From contig NZ_JONU01000007.1 in the NCBI RefSeq assembly GCF_000711985.1, forward strand, positions 186,001 through 250,000: a stretch of 64,000 bases of DNA. Direction: 5' to 3'. Under the pieces are notes generated by a model, which ran no database searches, was not told the DNA's origin, and was given only the letters and a program-made list of their open reading frames with translations. Of the stretch, positions 18,163 to 26,503 are shown piece after piece. This DNA comes from Rheinheimera texasensis DSM 17496 (GTDB lineage: Bacteria > Pseudomonadota > Gammaproteobacteria > Enterobacterales > Alteromonadaceae). Positions within the stretch are counted from its first letter, which is position 1, and the number at the start of each line of letters is the position of its first letter. Made by a program: the position numbers and the translations under genes.

Positions 18163-21100
18163 TTAATTATTTGATTCTGTAACAGTTTTAATCAACTTAG
18201 AATCTATCCAAGCATACTGCTCAGCAGAACTGATAATATCGGGATATAGGTTTTTCCCACCTAATTTCTGACTCTGAAGATGTTTTTTGTGTCCAAAAAA
18301 GATAAGATTCTCCTTGGATCTTGAACAAGCAACATTGAGTCTCTTCTTATCAAGAATAAACTGTAGTGAACCATGGGTTCTTACTGTGGAGTAACAGACT
18401 AGTTCTGCTTCACTTCCCTGAAAACTATCAACCGTGTCAATTTTTATAGAAAGCGAGCCCACCTTAATGATTTGCTCTGTGCCGTAAGGTTGTAAAAGCT
18501 TACGAATTAATTTCTTTTGAGCACCGTAAGGTGTTATGACCGCAACATCTATTTCTCGATAGAATCGATTTGACAAATCAATCAAGTATCTTTGTATGGC
18601 ATTTGCTTCATCCTCATTCTCGAAGCTAGTCGTGCCATTGGGTTTTCTTTGTCTGCCCAATACATCAACCCAAATTAAACAGTCATTTTCTGCATAACGA
18701 CTGGTATTCAAAGGCTCTTTTGACCCATTTGCTAATTGTCTTTCCCCATCTTTGGAGTAAAACAATTTCGCTACTAAATCGCCTATTGGTGCTGCCATTC
18801 GAAACTGTTCCGTTAACATTGCTGTACAAGTTCTTGGTAACTGTTCAAATAACATTTCAAAAAAGCTGTGCTCCAAAAAAGTTTCTTCAAGAAATGACAT
18901 TTGTTCCTTTGCAGTATCCTCGCGCAGGACGGGCGCAATACTTGGAGGAAGTTGGTGATGATCTCCTATCAATATTGCTTTTTTCGAACGTAGCAAAGGG
19001 ATCAGAAGTTCAGGTACTGTAGCTCGACCAGCCTCATCAACGATAGCAACGTCAAAGCTCAAATGATCAATCCCTGCCTTTCTGGCAGCCAGACCTACAC
19101 AAGTAGCACCTATAATATTTTTGTCCATCAGCATCGTAGTGAAGAACTCATCCGAAACCTTATGCTCTGTTGACTTTTTAATCTGAGTTAATAAAGCGCG
19201 CCATTCATACAACGCCTCTAATTTCTCAGCTTCAATCGAATTAGCTTTATTTAAAGAGCTAGTTAAACAGCCCTCTATGAACTGTTCAAATATAGTGTCA
19301 AAGTGGTCTTCGACCATCCCATCAGCAATTTTATCTAAATTACCTACCCTTAGGATTTTTACGCCTTTAGATACTAATTGCGGGTACTTTTCTTTAAATT
19401 TTTCTATCGCATTATCCACAGCAGTGTTTTGTTGAGAAACCACTAATACCTTTTGTTTAGGGTTATCATTTAAAATTTGATAGAGCATCTCAACAATAAC
19501 CGTCGTTTTACCAGTACCAGGCGGCCCTTGTATCATAGCGATATGGTTGGCAGATAAAGCTGTTTCAACAGCATCTTTTTGGCTATCTGTTAACTGGCCA
19601 CTCCAATTGATATTACTTTTTTGCCACTTGAAACTTTTATCTGTTATGTATGAACTAGGAGCTAAAAATATGTCTTTTAGTCTTGGTTCAATTAATCGGT
19701 CTTCAAAAAATGCGTCCAATCCCTGCTGTTGTCTTTGTAATGCAGCGTTTGGCTTTGTAACGGTTAATCGAAATTTGTTTGCTTTTGTAAAATCAAATTT
19801 TTGATAACTGTACAGTGGCGCTTCGATAGAAATATTACCGTTATCAAGTAAAAAGCTAACTCTATTAAATTTTTTTCGCTCTACTGCTGGGATGTATTTT
19901 GCGTGAAACTCGTCCCAAACAAGCAAACGACAACAATGAACAAATTGCAAACTATCAGACTTCTCAATTTCTTTCATAAAGGAATATACTGAGTCTACGT
20001 TGACTTTTGCTGCCTGTATTAGATCCCTCTCAATTTGCAGTTGATAAGAGTTGCTTCTATCCTGATTTATTAATGGAGTAAATTCGAAATCAACACTTCG
20101 CTCACCCTCTTGCCGACGTTGGTAATCAACAACATGTTGCCAGCGTTTAAAAAATTCTATCTGTTTTGCCCGCTCTAATGCTGAGGTTGAATTAATTGCC
20201 AACTGGCTTACAAAATTAAGTAATTGTTCAATGCCATATTTCCAACCGAATAAATCACTACCATTGAGTTCAGACGTAATTAAGATAAAATCGAAAGGCA
20301 AGTCTGTGCCTACTTGCGGTTGTTCATGAATAAAAATATCTCTAACTCTTAAACCATCAAAATCTTCAGTAATTTCACATTGCAGTTCTACCTGCCCTTT
20401 CGCAAGACAAATGCTGTTATCATTTAATTCAAAAGACAAGAACGACCAATATGTATAATTGTTAAAAAAAGTAGACTCTGTAGGAATTAGCAGCAATTTA
20501 TCATCATCTATCTCGATATATAACTCTAGTTCGTCATATCCTATAAATGATGCTGCTTTTTCAGTGAGCGTTGGAGATGGAAGTTTCTTGTTATCAATTT
20601 TCTTTCCAAAAGGGTCATGCTGCAAAGTTGCGTCATAACTTTCAAAATACACAGCCAACTGTTGCCCAGGGATGCAACGTAAACTGGTATGAATCAAATT
20701 CTGGGTAGGAAGATTTGCATAGCCGAGGCCGTCGAAATAACTGCATATGTACTGATTTTTAGCACTGATATAGCGCTCAACAACAATATCTAGAGGACGG
20801 TTTAATCGAATGTAGTCATGGAAAGCAATACCTCTAGCAACACAACCAAAAAAGCGTTTCCCCTGGCCTTTCACTACTAAAATTGGGAACTCATTGCCGT
20901 AGCTCAAAGCTAACGCATTTTGTTTTTCTGCCTCACCGTTGAAACCTGCGAAGCTAAGAATATGCCGACTTCCTTCCAAAGGTTTATCAATATCTGAAAA
21001 ATCAGCTACCAGTAATTTACCCAAATACAGCCATTCTAATGGTAAAAGCGCATCAGGTACTTTTCGCTCCATAAGCCAGTCATAATGCTCTTTCGCCCAA

Positions 21101-21534
21101 AGCTCGTTTATTTTACTACGCTCATGATTAAGGTATTTATCGTATTCCATGATACGTAATTTAGCGTCTTCTAATTTTGAATATTCTTTTCTTAATGCAG
21201 ATTTTCGATATGGGCTGGTGCTATCAGCATTAATTTCGGAATTTATAACTTCAAATAATTCATTGTAGGCGCTGACTATAGGTTTAACTTTCTGTGAAAG
21301 AATATCAATTTCCTTCAATAGCAAGTTTTTATAAGACAAAGCTTGTTCTCTACGCTGTGCGATAAAGTTTTCGCTAGCTTGGTCCGAAGCATTTTTATAT
21401 TTACTCCGGATATCATCACGGTCTCGGAACGCTTGTCTTTGGCGTGTTTCTTCATCATCAGTCTTTTGATTGTAGTACCAGGAAACGGCTGCAGCCGCTA
21501 AAATAATGCCACCGCCAATCACTAAGTGAAACAT
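18163..21534 (-). CDS. Membrane-anchored superfamily 1 helicase, Upf1-like
   Basis: About 1,123 residues. An N-terminal transmembrane helix (about 4-20) with a charged coiled-coil neck (25-130) is unusual for this family. Some 500 residues of unknown fold follow, then an SF1B core. Walker A GPPGTGKTTV is near 668 and Walker B VAIVDEAGRATVPE near 833. IGDHHQLPPS, LTEQFRMAAPIGD, VDSFQGSEAELVCYS and NVACSRSKENLIFFGH follow. The start ATG overlaps the stop of the preceding gene by one base (TAATG), indicating coupling. Expected to translocate on nucleic acid at the inner membrane. It is a different gene from the Upf1-like helicase at 3393-6704: the two share the motor type but not the N-terminal region. 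Confidence 0.9.
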   Translation of the reverse strand: MFHLVIGGGIILAAAAVSWYYNQKTDDEETRQRQAFRDRDDIRSKYKNASDQASENFIAQRREQALSYKNLLLKEIDILSQKVKPIVSAYNELFEVINSEINADSTSPYRKSALRKEYSKLEDAKLRIMEYDKYLNHERSKINELWAKEHYDWLMERKVPDALLPLEWLYLGKLLVADFSDIDKPLEGSRHILSFAGFNGEAEKQNALALSYGNEFPILVVKGQGKRFFGCVARGIAFHDYIRLNRPLDIVVERYISAKNQYICSYFDGLGYANLPTQNLIHTSLRCIPGQQLAVYFESYDATLQHDPFGKKIDNKKLPSPTLTEKAASFIGYDELELYIEIDDDKLLLIPTESTFFNNYTYWSFLSFELNDNSICLAKGQVELQCEITEDFDGLRVRDIFIHEQPQVGTDLPFDFILITSELNGSDLFGWKYGIEQLLNFVSQLAINSTSALERAKQIEFFKRWQHVVDYQRRQEGERSVDFEFTPLINQDRSNSYQLQIERDLIQAAKVNVDSVYSFMKEIEKSDSLQFVHCCRLLVWDEFHAKYIPAVERKKFNRVSFLLDNGNISIEAPLYSYQKFDFTKANKFRLTVTKPNAALQRQQQGLDAFFEDRLIEPRLKDIFLAPSSYITDKSFKWQKSNINWSGQLTDSQKDAVETALSANHIAMIQGPPGTGKTTVIVEMLYQILNDNPKQKVLVVSQQNTAVDNAIEKFKEKYPQLVSKGVKILRVGNLDKIADGMVEDHFDTIFEQFIEGCLTSSLNKANSIEAEKLEALYEWRALLTQIKKSTEHKVSDEFFTTMLMDKNIIGATCVGLAARKAGIDHLSFDVAIVDEAGRATVPELLIPLLRSKKAILIGDHHQLPPSIAPVLREDTAKEQMSFLEETFLEHSFFEMLFEQLPRTCTAMLTEQFRMAAPIGDLVAKLFYSKDGERQLANGSKEPLNTSRYAENDCLIWVDVLGRQRKPNGTTSFENEDEANAIQRYLIDLSNRFYREIDVAVITPYGAQKKLIRKLLQPYGTEQIIKVGSLSIKIDTVDSFQGSEAELVCYSTVRTHGSLQFILDKKRLNVACSRSKENLIFFGHKKHLQSQKLGGKNLYPDIISSAEQYAWIDSKLIKTVTESNN

Positions 21535-22013
21535 TAAGCCCCCTTAGTTTTAACTAGATGTATAAGACTAATTAGCTGCTCAGCAGATATTACACCACAT
21601 TGTACTTGTCTCAGAATCTCCATCACCTGGATATGCGAGTTAGTCTCTGACACCATATTTTGTTGGTGTATATTTTGGTTATTGTTAACGTTAGCTTCTA
21701 TCTCTTTCCGCTTCGTTTTTTCTTCTTCTCTAGTTCGAGCAACTTCGCTTTCATATTTTTTAATTTCGGCTTCAGTTTGCGCAAGTACCCTTTTTGTGTT
21801 TTCTCGCTCTTTGCCATAACTAAGAACATTAGCACCCAGATCCGTCAAACCACTCACCAAAGAAGTAATTTGATCTGCATTTAGTTTTCCAAGCATGCCA
21901 TTTATTGTAGATATAGAGTCAGTATTGGGCTGCGGATCAAAAGGTTTTTTTGTTGTTTCTGTTGTTTTGTTTCGAGGAATATACTCACCTTGTATTGACT
22001 GTGGTTTCTTCAT
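21534..22013 (-). CDS. Coiled-coil protein of the membrane-helicase operon
   Basis: About 159 residues. It has a disordered Thr/Pro-rich N-terminus, then a long Glu/Lys/Arg coiled coil (about 65-110), then a short helical end. No membrane helix or enzyme motif. AGGAG precedes the ATG. Its stop overlaps the helicase start. Probably a structural adaptor that pairs with the coiled coil of the helicase neck or of the neighbouring 176-residue protein. Confidence 0.7.
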   Translation of the reverse strand: MKKPQSIQGEYIPRNKTTETTKKPFDPQPNTDSISTINGMLGKLNADQITSLVSGLTDLGANVLSYGKERENTKRVLAQTEAEIKKYESEVARTREEEKTKRKEIEANVNNNQNIHQQNMVSETNSHIQVMEILRQVQCGVISAEQLISLIHLVKTKGA

Positions 22014-22025
22014 GCTAGCTCTCCT

Positions 22026-22556
22026 TTACTCAACATTTTCCATTAATATCACTAAACAAGAACGTAAATAATGATCTAAATTACGCTGTAAATCTTGAAG
22101 CTGCTTGAAGTTACAGCCACTTTCACGCTCCTGCCGAATAGATGTCTGAATAGCTTTAGCTATGATTATTTGCTTTCCTATTTGCTCAACAAAATTTTTC
22201 ATCTGCAGCTCTGATAATTTAACTTTGTCAGAAAGTTCCTTAATTCTTTCATCCCCTTGAGCCAATGCTGTCTCAAACTTAATTTGCATTATTTCTAATT
22301 GAGATCTGAGCTCCGCTTCAATTTGTTTATTTTGCGCTAGTAACTGATTTGTTACCTCTCGAGCGCGGGCATAATCAAAGTAGGCATTAAAGGCAGTAAT
22401 CACTGATAATGCTGCATCGACATAGATCGCAACAGGGTTTACTCTTTTGGCTGCGCCTTTAAAACCATACTTTACCAGCATCATTCCATGTTTTCTTACA
22501 TGTTTGTCTTCAAACAAATGCTCGGCAAACGACTGATATTTATTTACTGTCTTCAT
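22026..22556 (-). CDS. Coiled-coil protein with hydrophobic segment
   Basis: About 176 residues. A moderately hydrophobic segment (about 36-60, VAIYVDAALSVITAF) is followed by a long amphipathic coiled coil (70-140). Family not recognised. It starts 2 bp after the winged-helix gene and ends 12 bp before the next coiled-coil gene, clearly in one operon. It could insert into or lie on the membrane, helping to place the helicase there; this is inference. Confidence 0.65.
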   Translation of the reverse strand: MKTVNKYQSFAEHLFEDKHVRKHGMMLVKYGFKGAAKRVNPVAIYVDAALSVITAFNAYFDYARAREVTNQLLAQNKQIEAELRSQLEIMQIKFETALAQGDERIKELSDKVKLSELQMKNFVEQIGKQIIIAKAIQTSIRQERESGCNFKQLQDLQRNLDHYLRSCLVILMENVE

Positions 22557-22558
22557 GA

Positions 22559-23593
22559 CTAATCAACCCTAAATAGATTTGAAATATCTATATTTTCGAT
22601 TACTTCAGAGTAGCTAAATTCATGCAGTTGCCAAGCCTGTGAAAAATGGTGCTCTACCGAAAGTAAAGGGCTGATCATTTCGCTTTCATTCGCATGGAGC
22701 AGTAATGTATTAGCCTTGTCATCACAAGTTGAAATATCTATTAACGTATCATCTACCAATTCTTTACCGTCAGTACAGTCATAAAATATAGGAATATCGT
22801 TATACACTTGGTCGTCGTGTTCCGAATACATATTAACCAGAGGAGCAAAGCTTTGTTTATTCTTCCAATCGAAACCACTTGGCTGTTTACAAATAGTCGT
22901 TAAAACTAAAAGTCTGGTATATAAACGGAGCGAATTCTTAAGGCTGTCAGAAGGTTTTACTTCATTATTATGTCGCTTTAGCGGCACTGCTATGCGAATA
23001 CCGTGCTGGAAATTTTCCTCGACATTATGTAACGTAATATCCCACTCCATCCCCCATTTGGCATTTTTTAAATCTGCAAAATGCTGAAACTCGGAAAGAA
23101 GCAATGGCAAAATCTCAGGAATACTTTTCTTAAATCTCTGGGTTTGTTGGAAGCAATCTTCAGTGTAGTTAGATTTTTTCTTACCAGGGGTGGCTACTTG
23201 AATAGCGGAAGATGGAAGTGATTTTATAGCGTCACTGTCACTCAACGCTATAAACCACGAACTGGAGTAATCCACATAATTCTGATCCATATAAACTTCT
23301 ATCGCTTTACCATGTAAATGATTAAGCGAATAAGCAGCAATTTGGCCGGATTCTGTGAGCTGGAAATCTTCGTTCATAAAATTCAAACCCTGCAATCTTT
23401 CAATCACAGGTTTAAGCTGATGCTCATCTAGACCGGTAATATCATAAATCGCTTGTAAGGATAAGTCATATTTATGAAGTATATTCAGAATGAAATGAGA
23501 GATCTCGCCGAGCTCAGCCAAAATTCGATGCTTGATTATCAAACGATAACGTTTGACCGATAGCCATACTTCGACAACGCTGGATACAGACAC
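22559..23593 (-). CDS. Winged-helix protein heading the membrane-helicase operon
   Basis: About 344 residues. Residues 20-90 look like a winged helix (ILNILHKYDLSLQAIYDITG, then PVIERLQGLNFMNEDFQLTE). The rest is unrecognised. The GTG at 23591-23593 is preferred because AAGGA lies at proper spacing; a GTG two codons earlier abuts the ribosome site. First gene of a tight operon (gaps of 2, 12 and -1 bp to the next three genes), 90 bp after hsdS. It may be a DNA-recognition subunit or an autoregulator. Confidence 0.65.
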   Translation of the reverse strand: MSVSSVVEVWLSVKRYRLIIKHRILAELGEISHFILNILHKYDLSLQAIYDITGLDEHQLKPVIERLQGLNFMNEDFQLTESGQIAAYSLNHLHGKAIEVYMDQNYVDYSSSWFIALSDSDAIKSLPSSAIQVATPGKKKSNYTEDCFQQTQRFKKSIPEILPLLLSEFQHFADLKNAKWGMEWDITLHNVEENFQHGIRIAVPLKRHNNEVKPSDSLKNSLRLYTRLLVLTTICKQPSGFDWKNKQSFAPLVNMYSEHDDQVYNDIPIFYDCTDGKELVDDTLIDISTCDDKANTLLLHANESEMISPLLSVEHHFSQAWQLHEFSYSEVIENIDISNLFRVD

Positions 23594-23683
23594 CTTCACT
23601 CCTTGTTACGTTAAAATCTATTACCTTTAATTCAGTAATTGATATTTGTACTTTAAGTATCATTTACTTCCTTGTCGCCTGCG

Positions 23684-24784
23684 TTATAGCTGCCCGGAAA
23701 ATGCTTTTTGGCTTAATGACGAAAACAAATCAACTTCCAAGTTACCAGCATGTTTCTCTTTCATTGAATCAGTTTTATCTATTATCTGGTCAAGGATGCG
23801 TTGGGTCGCAATTGGTGGTAAAGGTATTTCAATCTGAAGTAAATCAGCTTTTGTTAGACTCGGAATTGTTACAGCTTTGTTTAAACGTTCAAAGTCGAAA
23901 AACTCGCAAAAAAAGAACAAATAGTTATGGCTCAGCATGTTTCTGTTCGGGACCAAACCAAACGCTGTGTCTACATTCCAAAATCGCTCTTTCATAAGAA
24001 TTGGGCTATTGATATTGCCTTTTCTACCAATAATCACTGAGTTTGCTTCAGTCAACCAGTCATTGGCTTTGGCCATATATCCTCCACTACCGCATATAGG
24101 GTACTGACCGATAGGATCTTCAACAGCTTTTTGATTTCTTCCGTTCACAATAGTTAGTGCTTCATTCCACTTTTTAACTTCCCAGCCTTTTGGGTTGGTG
24201 ACTGGGTCGCCGAACATTTCTAGGAAGACGGCGCGGAGGAAGTCGTCGGCGAGTTGGATGGCTTGTTGGCGTTTGCGGCGGATGGCGTCGGCTTTGTCTA
24301 ATATCGCAGCAATCCGTTTTTGCTCGGCTAGTGGTGGTAGTGGGATTTCAAAGTTCTTTAAGAAATCAGATCCAACTCGCTTTTGCCCTGCTGCGCCAAA
24401 CATGCTAGCAGCGCCTAAAGTTCTGAATTGGTTACTCCAAATCATGTAAAAAAGATAAGTCGCATCTAATTTAGATTGGTCAGGTCGAAGTACATGGAAT
24501 TCAGTCGAGCCAAACCCAACCGGATTGGAGATCTGGTTTGCTCTAAGACATTTACCATTTTCGAAACATGGAGTTATCTTGGCAAGCAACACATCCGACT
24601 TAGCAAAGTAAGTAAATCCTTTTTTTGTTTCCTCCAGCACTCTCGGCTCTTCGGATAGCAGTTGGCCATCTTCTGAAACTGATGCCATCCCTACAAAAGA
24701 GACTATTTGAGCGGAGTCTAGTTCTTTTGGTGCTCGCGGATTTAGAGTAACTACATCAACCAACTTCACCATCGGCCAGCTCAC
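23684..24784 (-). CDS. hsdS: Type I restriction-modification specificity subunit HsdS
   Basis: About 366 residues. Two target-recognition domains (about 1-145 and 195-325) are each followed by a conserved helical spacer. The central one reads PLPPLAEQKRIAAILDKADA and the C-terminal one PLPPIATQRILDQIIDK. The two TRDs read the two halves of a bipartite DNA site. GTG start overlapping the hsdM stop by 4 bp. The central spacer region is visibly richer in G+C than either TRD, as expected when TRDs are exchanged between alleles. The C-terminal spacer is shorter than average but looks intact. Confidence 0.95.
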   Translation of the reverse strand: MSWPMVKLVDVVTLNPRAPKELDSAQIVSFVGMASVSEDGQLLSEEPRVLEETKKGFTYFAKSDVLLAKITPCFENGKCLRANQISNPVGFGSTEFHVLRPDQSKLDATYLFYMIWSNQFRTLGAASMFGAAGQKRVGSDFLKNFEIPLPPLAEQKRIAAILDKADAIRRKRQQAIQLADDFLRAVFLEMFGDPVTNPKGWEVKKWNEALTIVNGRNQKAVEDPIGQYPICGSGGYMAKANDWLTEANSVIIGRKGNINSPILMKERFWNVDTAFGLVPNRNMLSHNYLFFFCEFFDFERLNKAVTIPSLTKADLLQIEIPLPPIATQRILDQIIDKTDSMKEKHAGNLEVDLFSSLSQKAFSGQL

Positions 24785-26370
24785 AGCATCCCCTCCAGTG
24801 CTTTTAAATCCGCCAGAATGTCGTTTTCCAGAGCGACTAATTTACTGAGGATCACTTTCGGGTCGTCGTATTGCTGTTCGGCGTAAACCACTTGTTTATA
24901 GCGGTTAATCGACAAATCGTATTTATTACCTGCGATTTCCTCTTTACTGACCCAAAAAGCTTTTTGGCTGCGATCGTTAGCATCGGTACTGGCGATGGTT
25001 TTATTGCGTTGATGGTAGCTTTTAACCAAGTTAGGCAAGTCGTTGTCTTTAATCGGGCTGCGTTTATCGTCCAGGCTAAAACCGTCAGCTTGCACGTCGT
25101 AGAACCAGACGTGGTCGGTGCTACCGCCTTTGGTGAAAATTAAAATCGCGGTCGATACACCGGCATAAGGTTTAAATACACCGCTGGGTAGCGAAACCAC
25201 TGCTTCTAACTGGTTTTTCTCGACCAGTAATTGGCGTAATTGTTGGTGGGCGTTGGATGAGCCAAATAACACACCGTCGGGCACAATAGTCGCGCTTTGG
25301 CCGCCAATTTTCAGCATGTTTTCAATCAGGCCGACAAACAGCAGTTCGGTTTTTTTGGTTTTTACTTTACGTAAAATTTCCGGGCAGACGTCTTCTTCAT
25401 CCAGGCTGCCTTTAAATGGCGGGTTGGCGAGGATAATGTCAAAACCGTTTTTAGCAGCTTTGGGAAAACGCTCTTTAAAGTTTTGGCTTAAGGTGTCCTG
25501 ATAATGGATATCCGGCTGTTTAATGCCGTGCATCACCAGGTTCATCGCGGCAACACGCAGCATGGTGGCGTCAAAGTCAAAACCGTGGAACATATCGGTG
25601 TCGATATGTTTGCGCTGTTCTGGGCTAATTAAATCGCCGGAATACAATACGTTTTCCAGTTGTTTGCCATTGGCGTCGAGTAGTGGTTTACCTTGCTCGT
25701 CAAATAAGGCTTCGCGCTCAACCCCATGAATGGACGTGTACTTTTCCATTAAGTACTCGTAGCTATTGACCAAAAAGCCGCCGGTGCCAGTCGATGGATC
25801 GCAAATTCGGCTATCAATGGCCGGGTCGAGAATTTCGACCATAGCGCGAATAATATGGCGCGGGGTGCGGAACTGGCCGTTAATGCCGGCAGTGGTGAGT
25901 TTACTTAACAGGTATTCGTAGAGGTCGCCTTTGGTGTCGCTGTTTTCCAGTGGCAGGTCGTTAACCATTTCCACCGCTTTGACCAGCAGTGTTTGCTTTT
26001 GGATCATCAGCTGGGCGTCTTTCATAAACTCAGCAAAGACTGAACCTTCGTTGCCCTCTTTTACGGTATTGGCTGAGCTTAATGAGAAAAATGGAAACAG
26101 CTCATCTTTGACCAATTTGTAGAGCTTATCGGCTCCTAAATGACGGAAATTCTGCCAGCGCAAGTGTTGCTGCTCATCGCTAAAGCGGCGGCTAAAGGCT
26201 TTGCCGGTGCGGGAAGATAGCTTTTCATCTTTCTGCTCGTTCATATCGAGCAGGCGGGCATACATTAAAAAGGTGATCTGCTCGACCACGGTTAACGGGT
26301 TGGTGATGCCACCGGTCCAGAATTCTTCCCAGAGTTTGTCGATTTTGCTTTTGAGCTGGCCTGTGATCAT
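24781..26370 (-). CDS. hsdM: Type I DNA adenine methyltransferase HsdM
   Basis: About 529 residues. An N-terminal helical HsdM domain is followed by the N6-adenine methylase domain. Motif I DPSTGTGGFL (AdoMet binding) is at 191-200 and the catalytic motif IV NPPF at 316-319. Transfers methyl from AdoMet to adenine in the site chosen by HsdS, protecting host DNA. ATG start with AGGA upstream. It follows hsdR by 133 bp, in which a GC-rich hairpin lies. Confidence 0.96.
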   Translation of the reverse strand: MITGQLKSKIDKLWEEFWTGGITNPLTVVEQITFLMYARLLDMNEQKDEKLSSRTGKAFSRRFSDEQQHLRWQNFRHLGADKLYKLVKDELFPFFSLSSANTVKEGNEGSVFAEFMKDAQLMIQKQTLLVKAVEMVNDLPLENSDTKGDLYEYLLSKLTTAGINGQFRTPRHIIRAMVEILDPAIDSRICDPSTGTGGFLVNSYEYLMEKYTSIHGVEREALFDEQGKPLLDANGKQLENVLYSGDLISPEQRKHIDTDMFHGFDFDATMLRVAAMNLVMHGIKQPDIHYQDTLSQNFKERFPKAAKNGFDIILANPPFKGSLDEEDVCPEILRKVKTKKTELLFVGLIENMLKIGGQSATIVPDGVLFGSSNAHQQLRQLLVEKNQLEAVVSLPSGVFKPYAGVSTAILIFTKGGSTDHVWFYDVQADGFSLDDKRSPIKDNDLPNLVKSYHQRNKTIASTDANDRSQKAFWVSKEEIAGNKYDLSINRYKQVVYAEQQYDDPKVILSKLVALENDILADLKALEGML

Positions 26371-26421
26371 GGTATTTCCTAAAAGAGAACTTATAGCGCC
26401 TTAGCGCAATTCATTTGAGTC

Positions 26422-26441
26422 GGCGGGCGCTTCGCGCCGCC
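26422..26441. repeat. GC-rich hairpin between hsdR and hsdM
   Basis: GGCGGGCGC, TTC, GCGCCGCC: an 8-bp stem with one bulged G. No T-tract follows on the minus strand, so it is probably not a strong terminator. It may stabilise the mRNA 3' end or tune hsdR:hsdM expression. Confidence 0.4.
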
Positions 26442-26503
26442 TTTCATTCATACTGAGTGTTAATGCTGAGTGTTTAATCTATTTGTCTGGTTGGCTCACG
26501 CGG

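Noticed and set aside
26422-26441. Hairpin between hsdR and hsdM as a terminator
   Set aside because: No T-tract in the direction of transcription; terminating there would silence hsdM and hsdS, so it is listed only as a hairpin.
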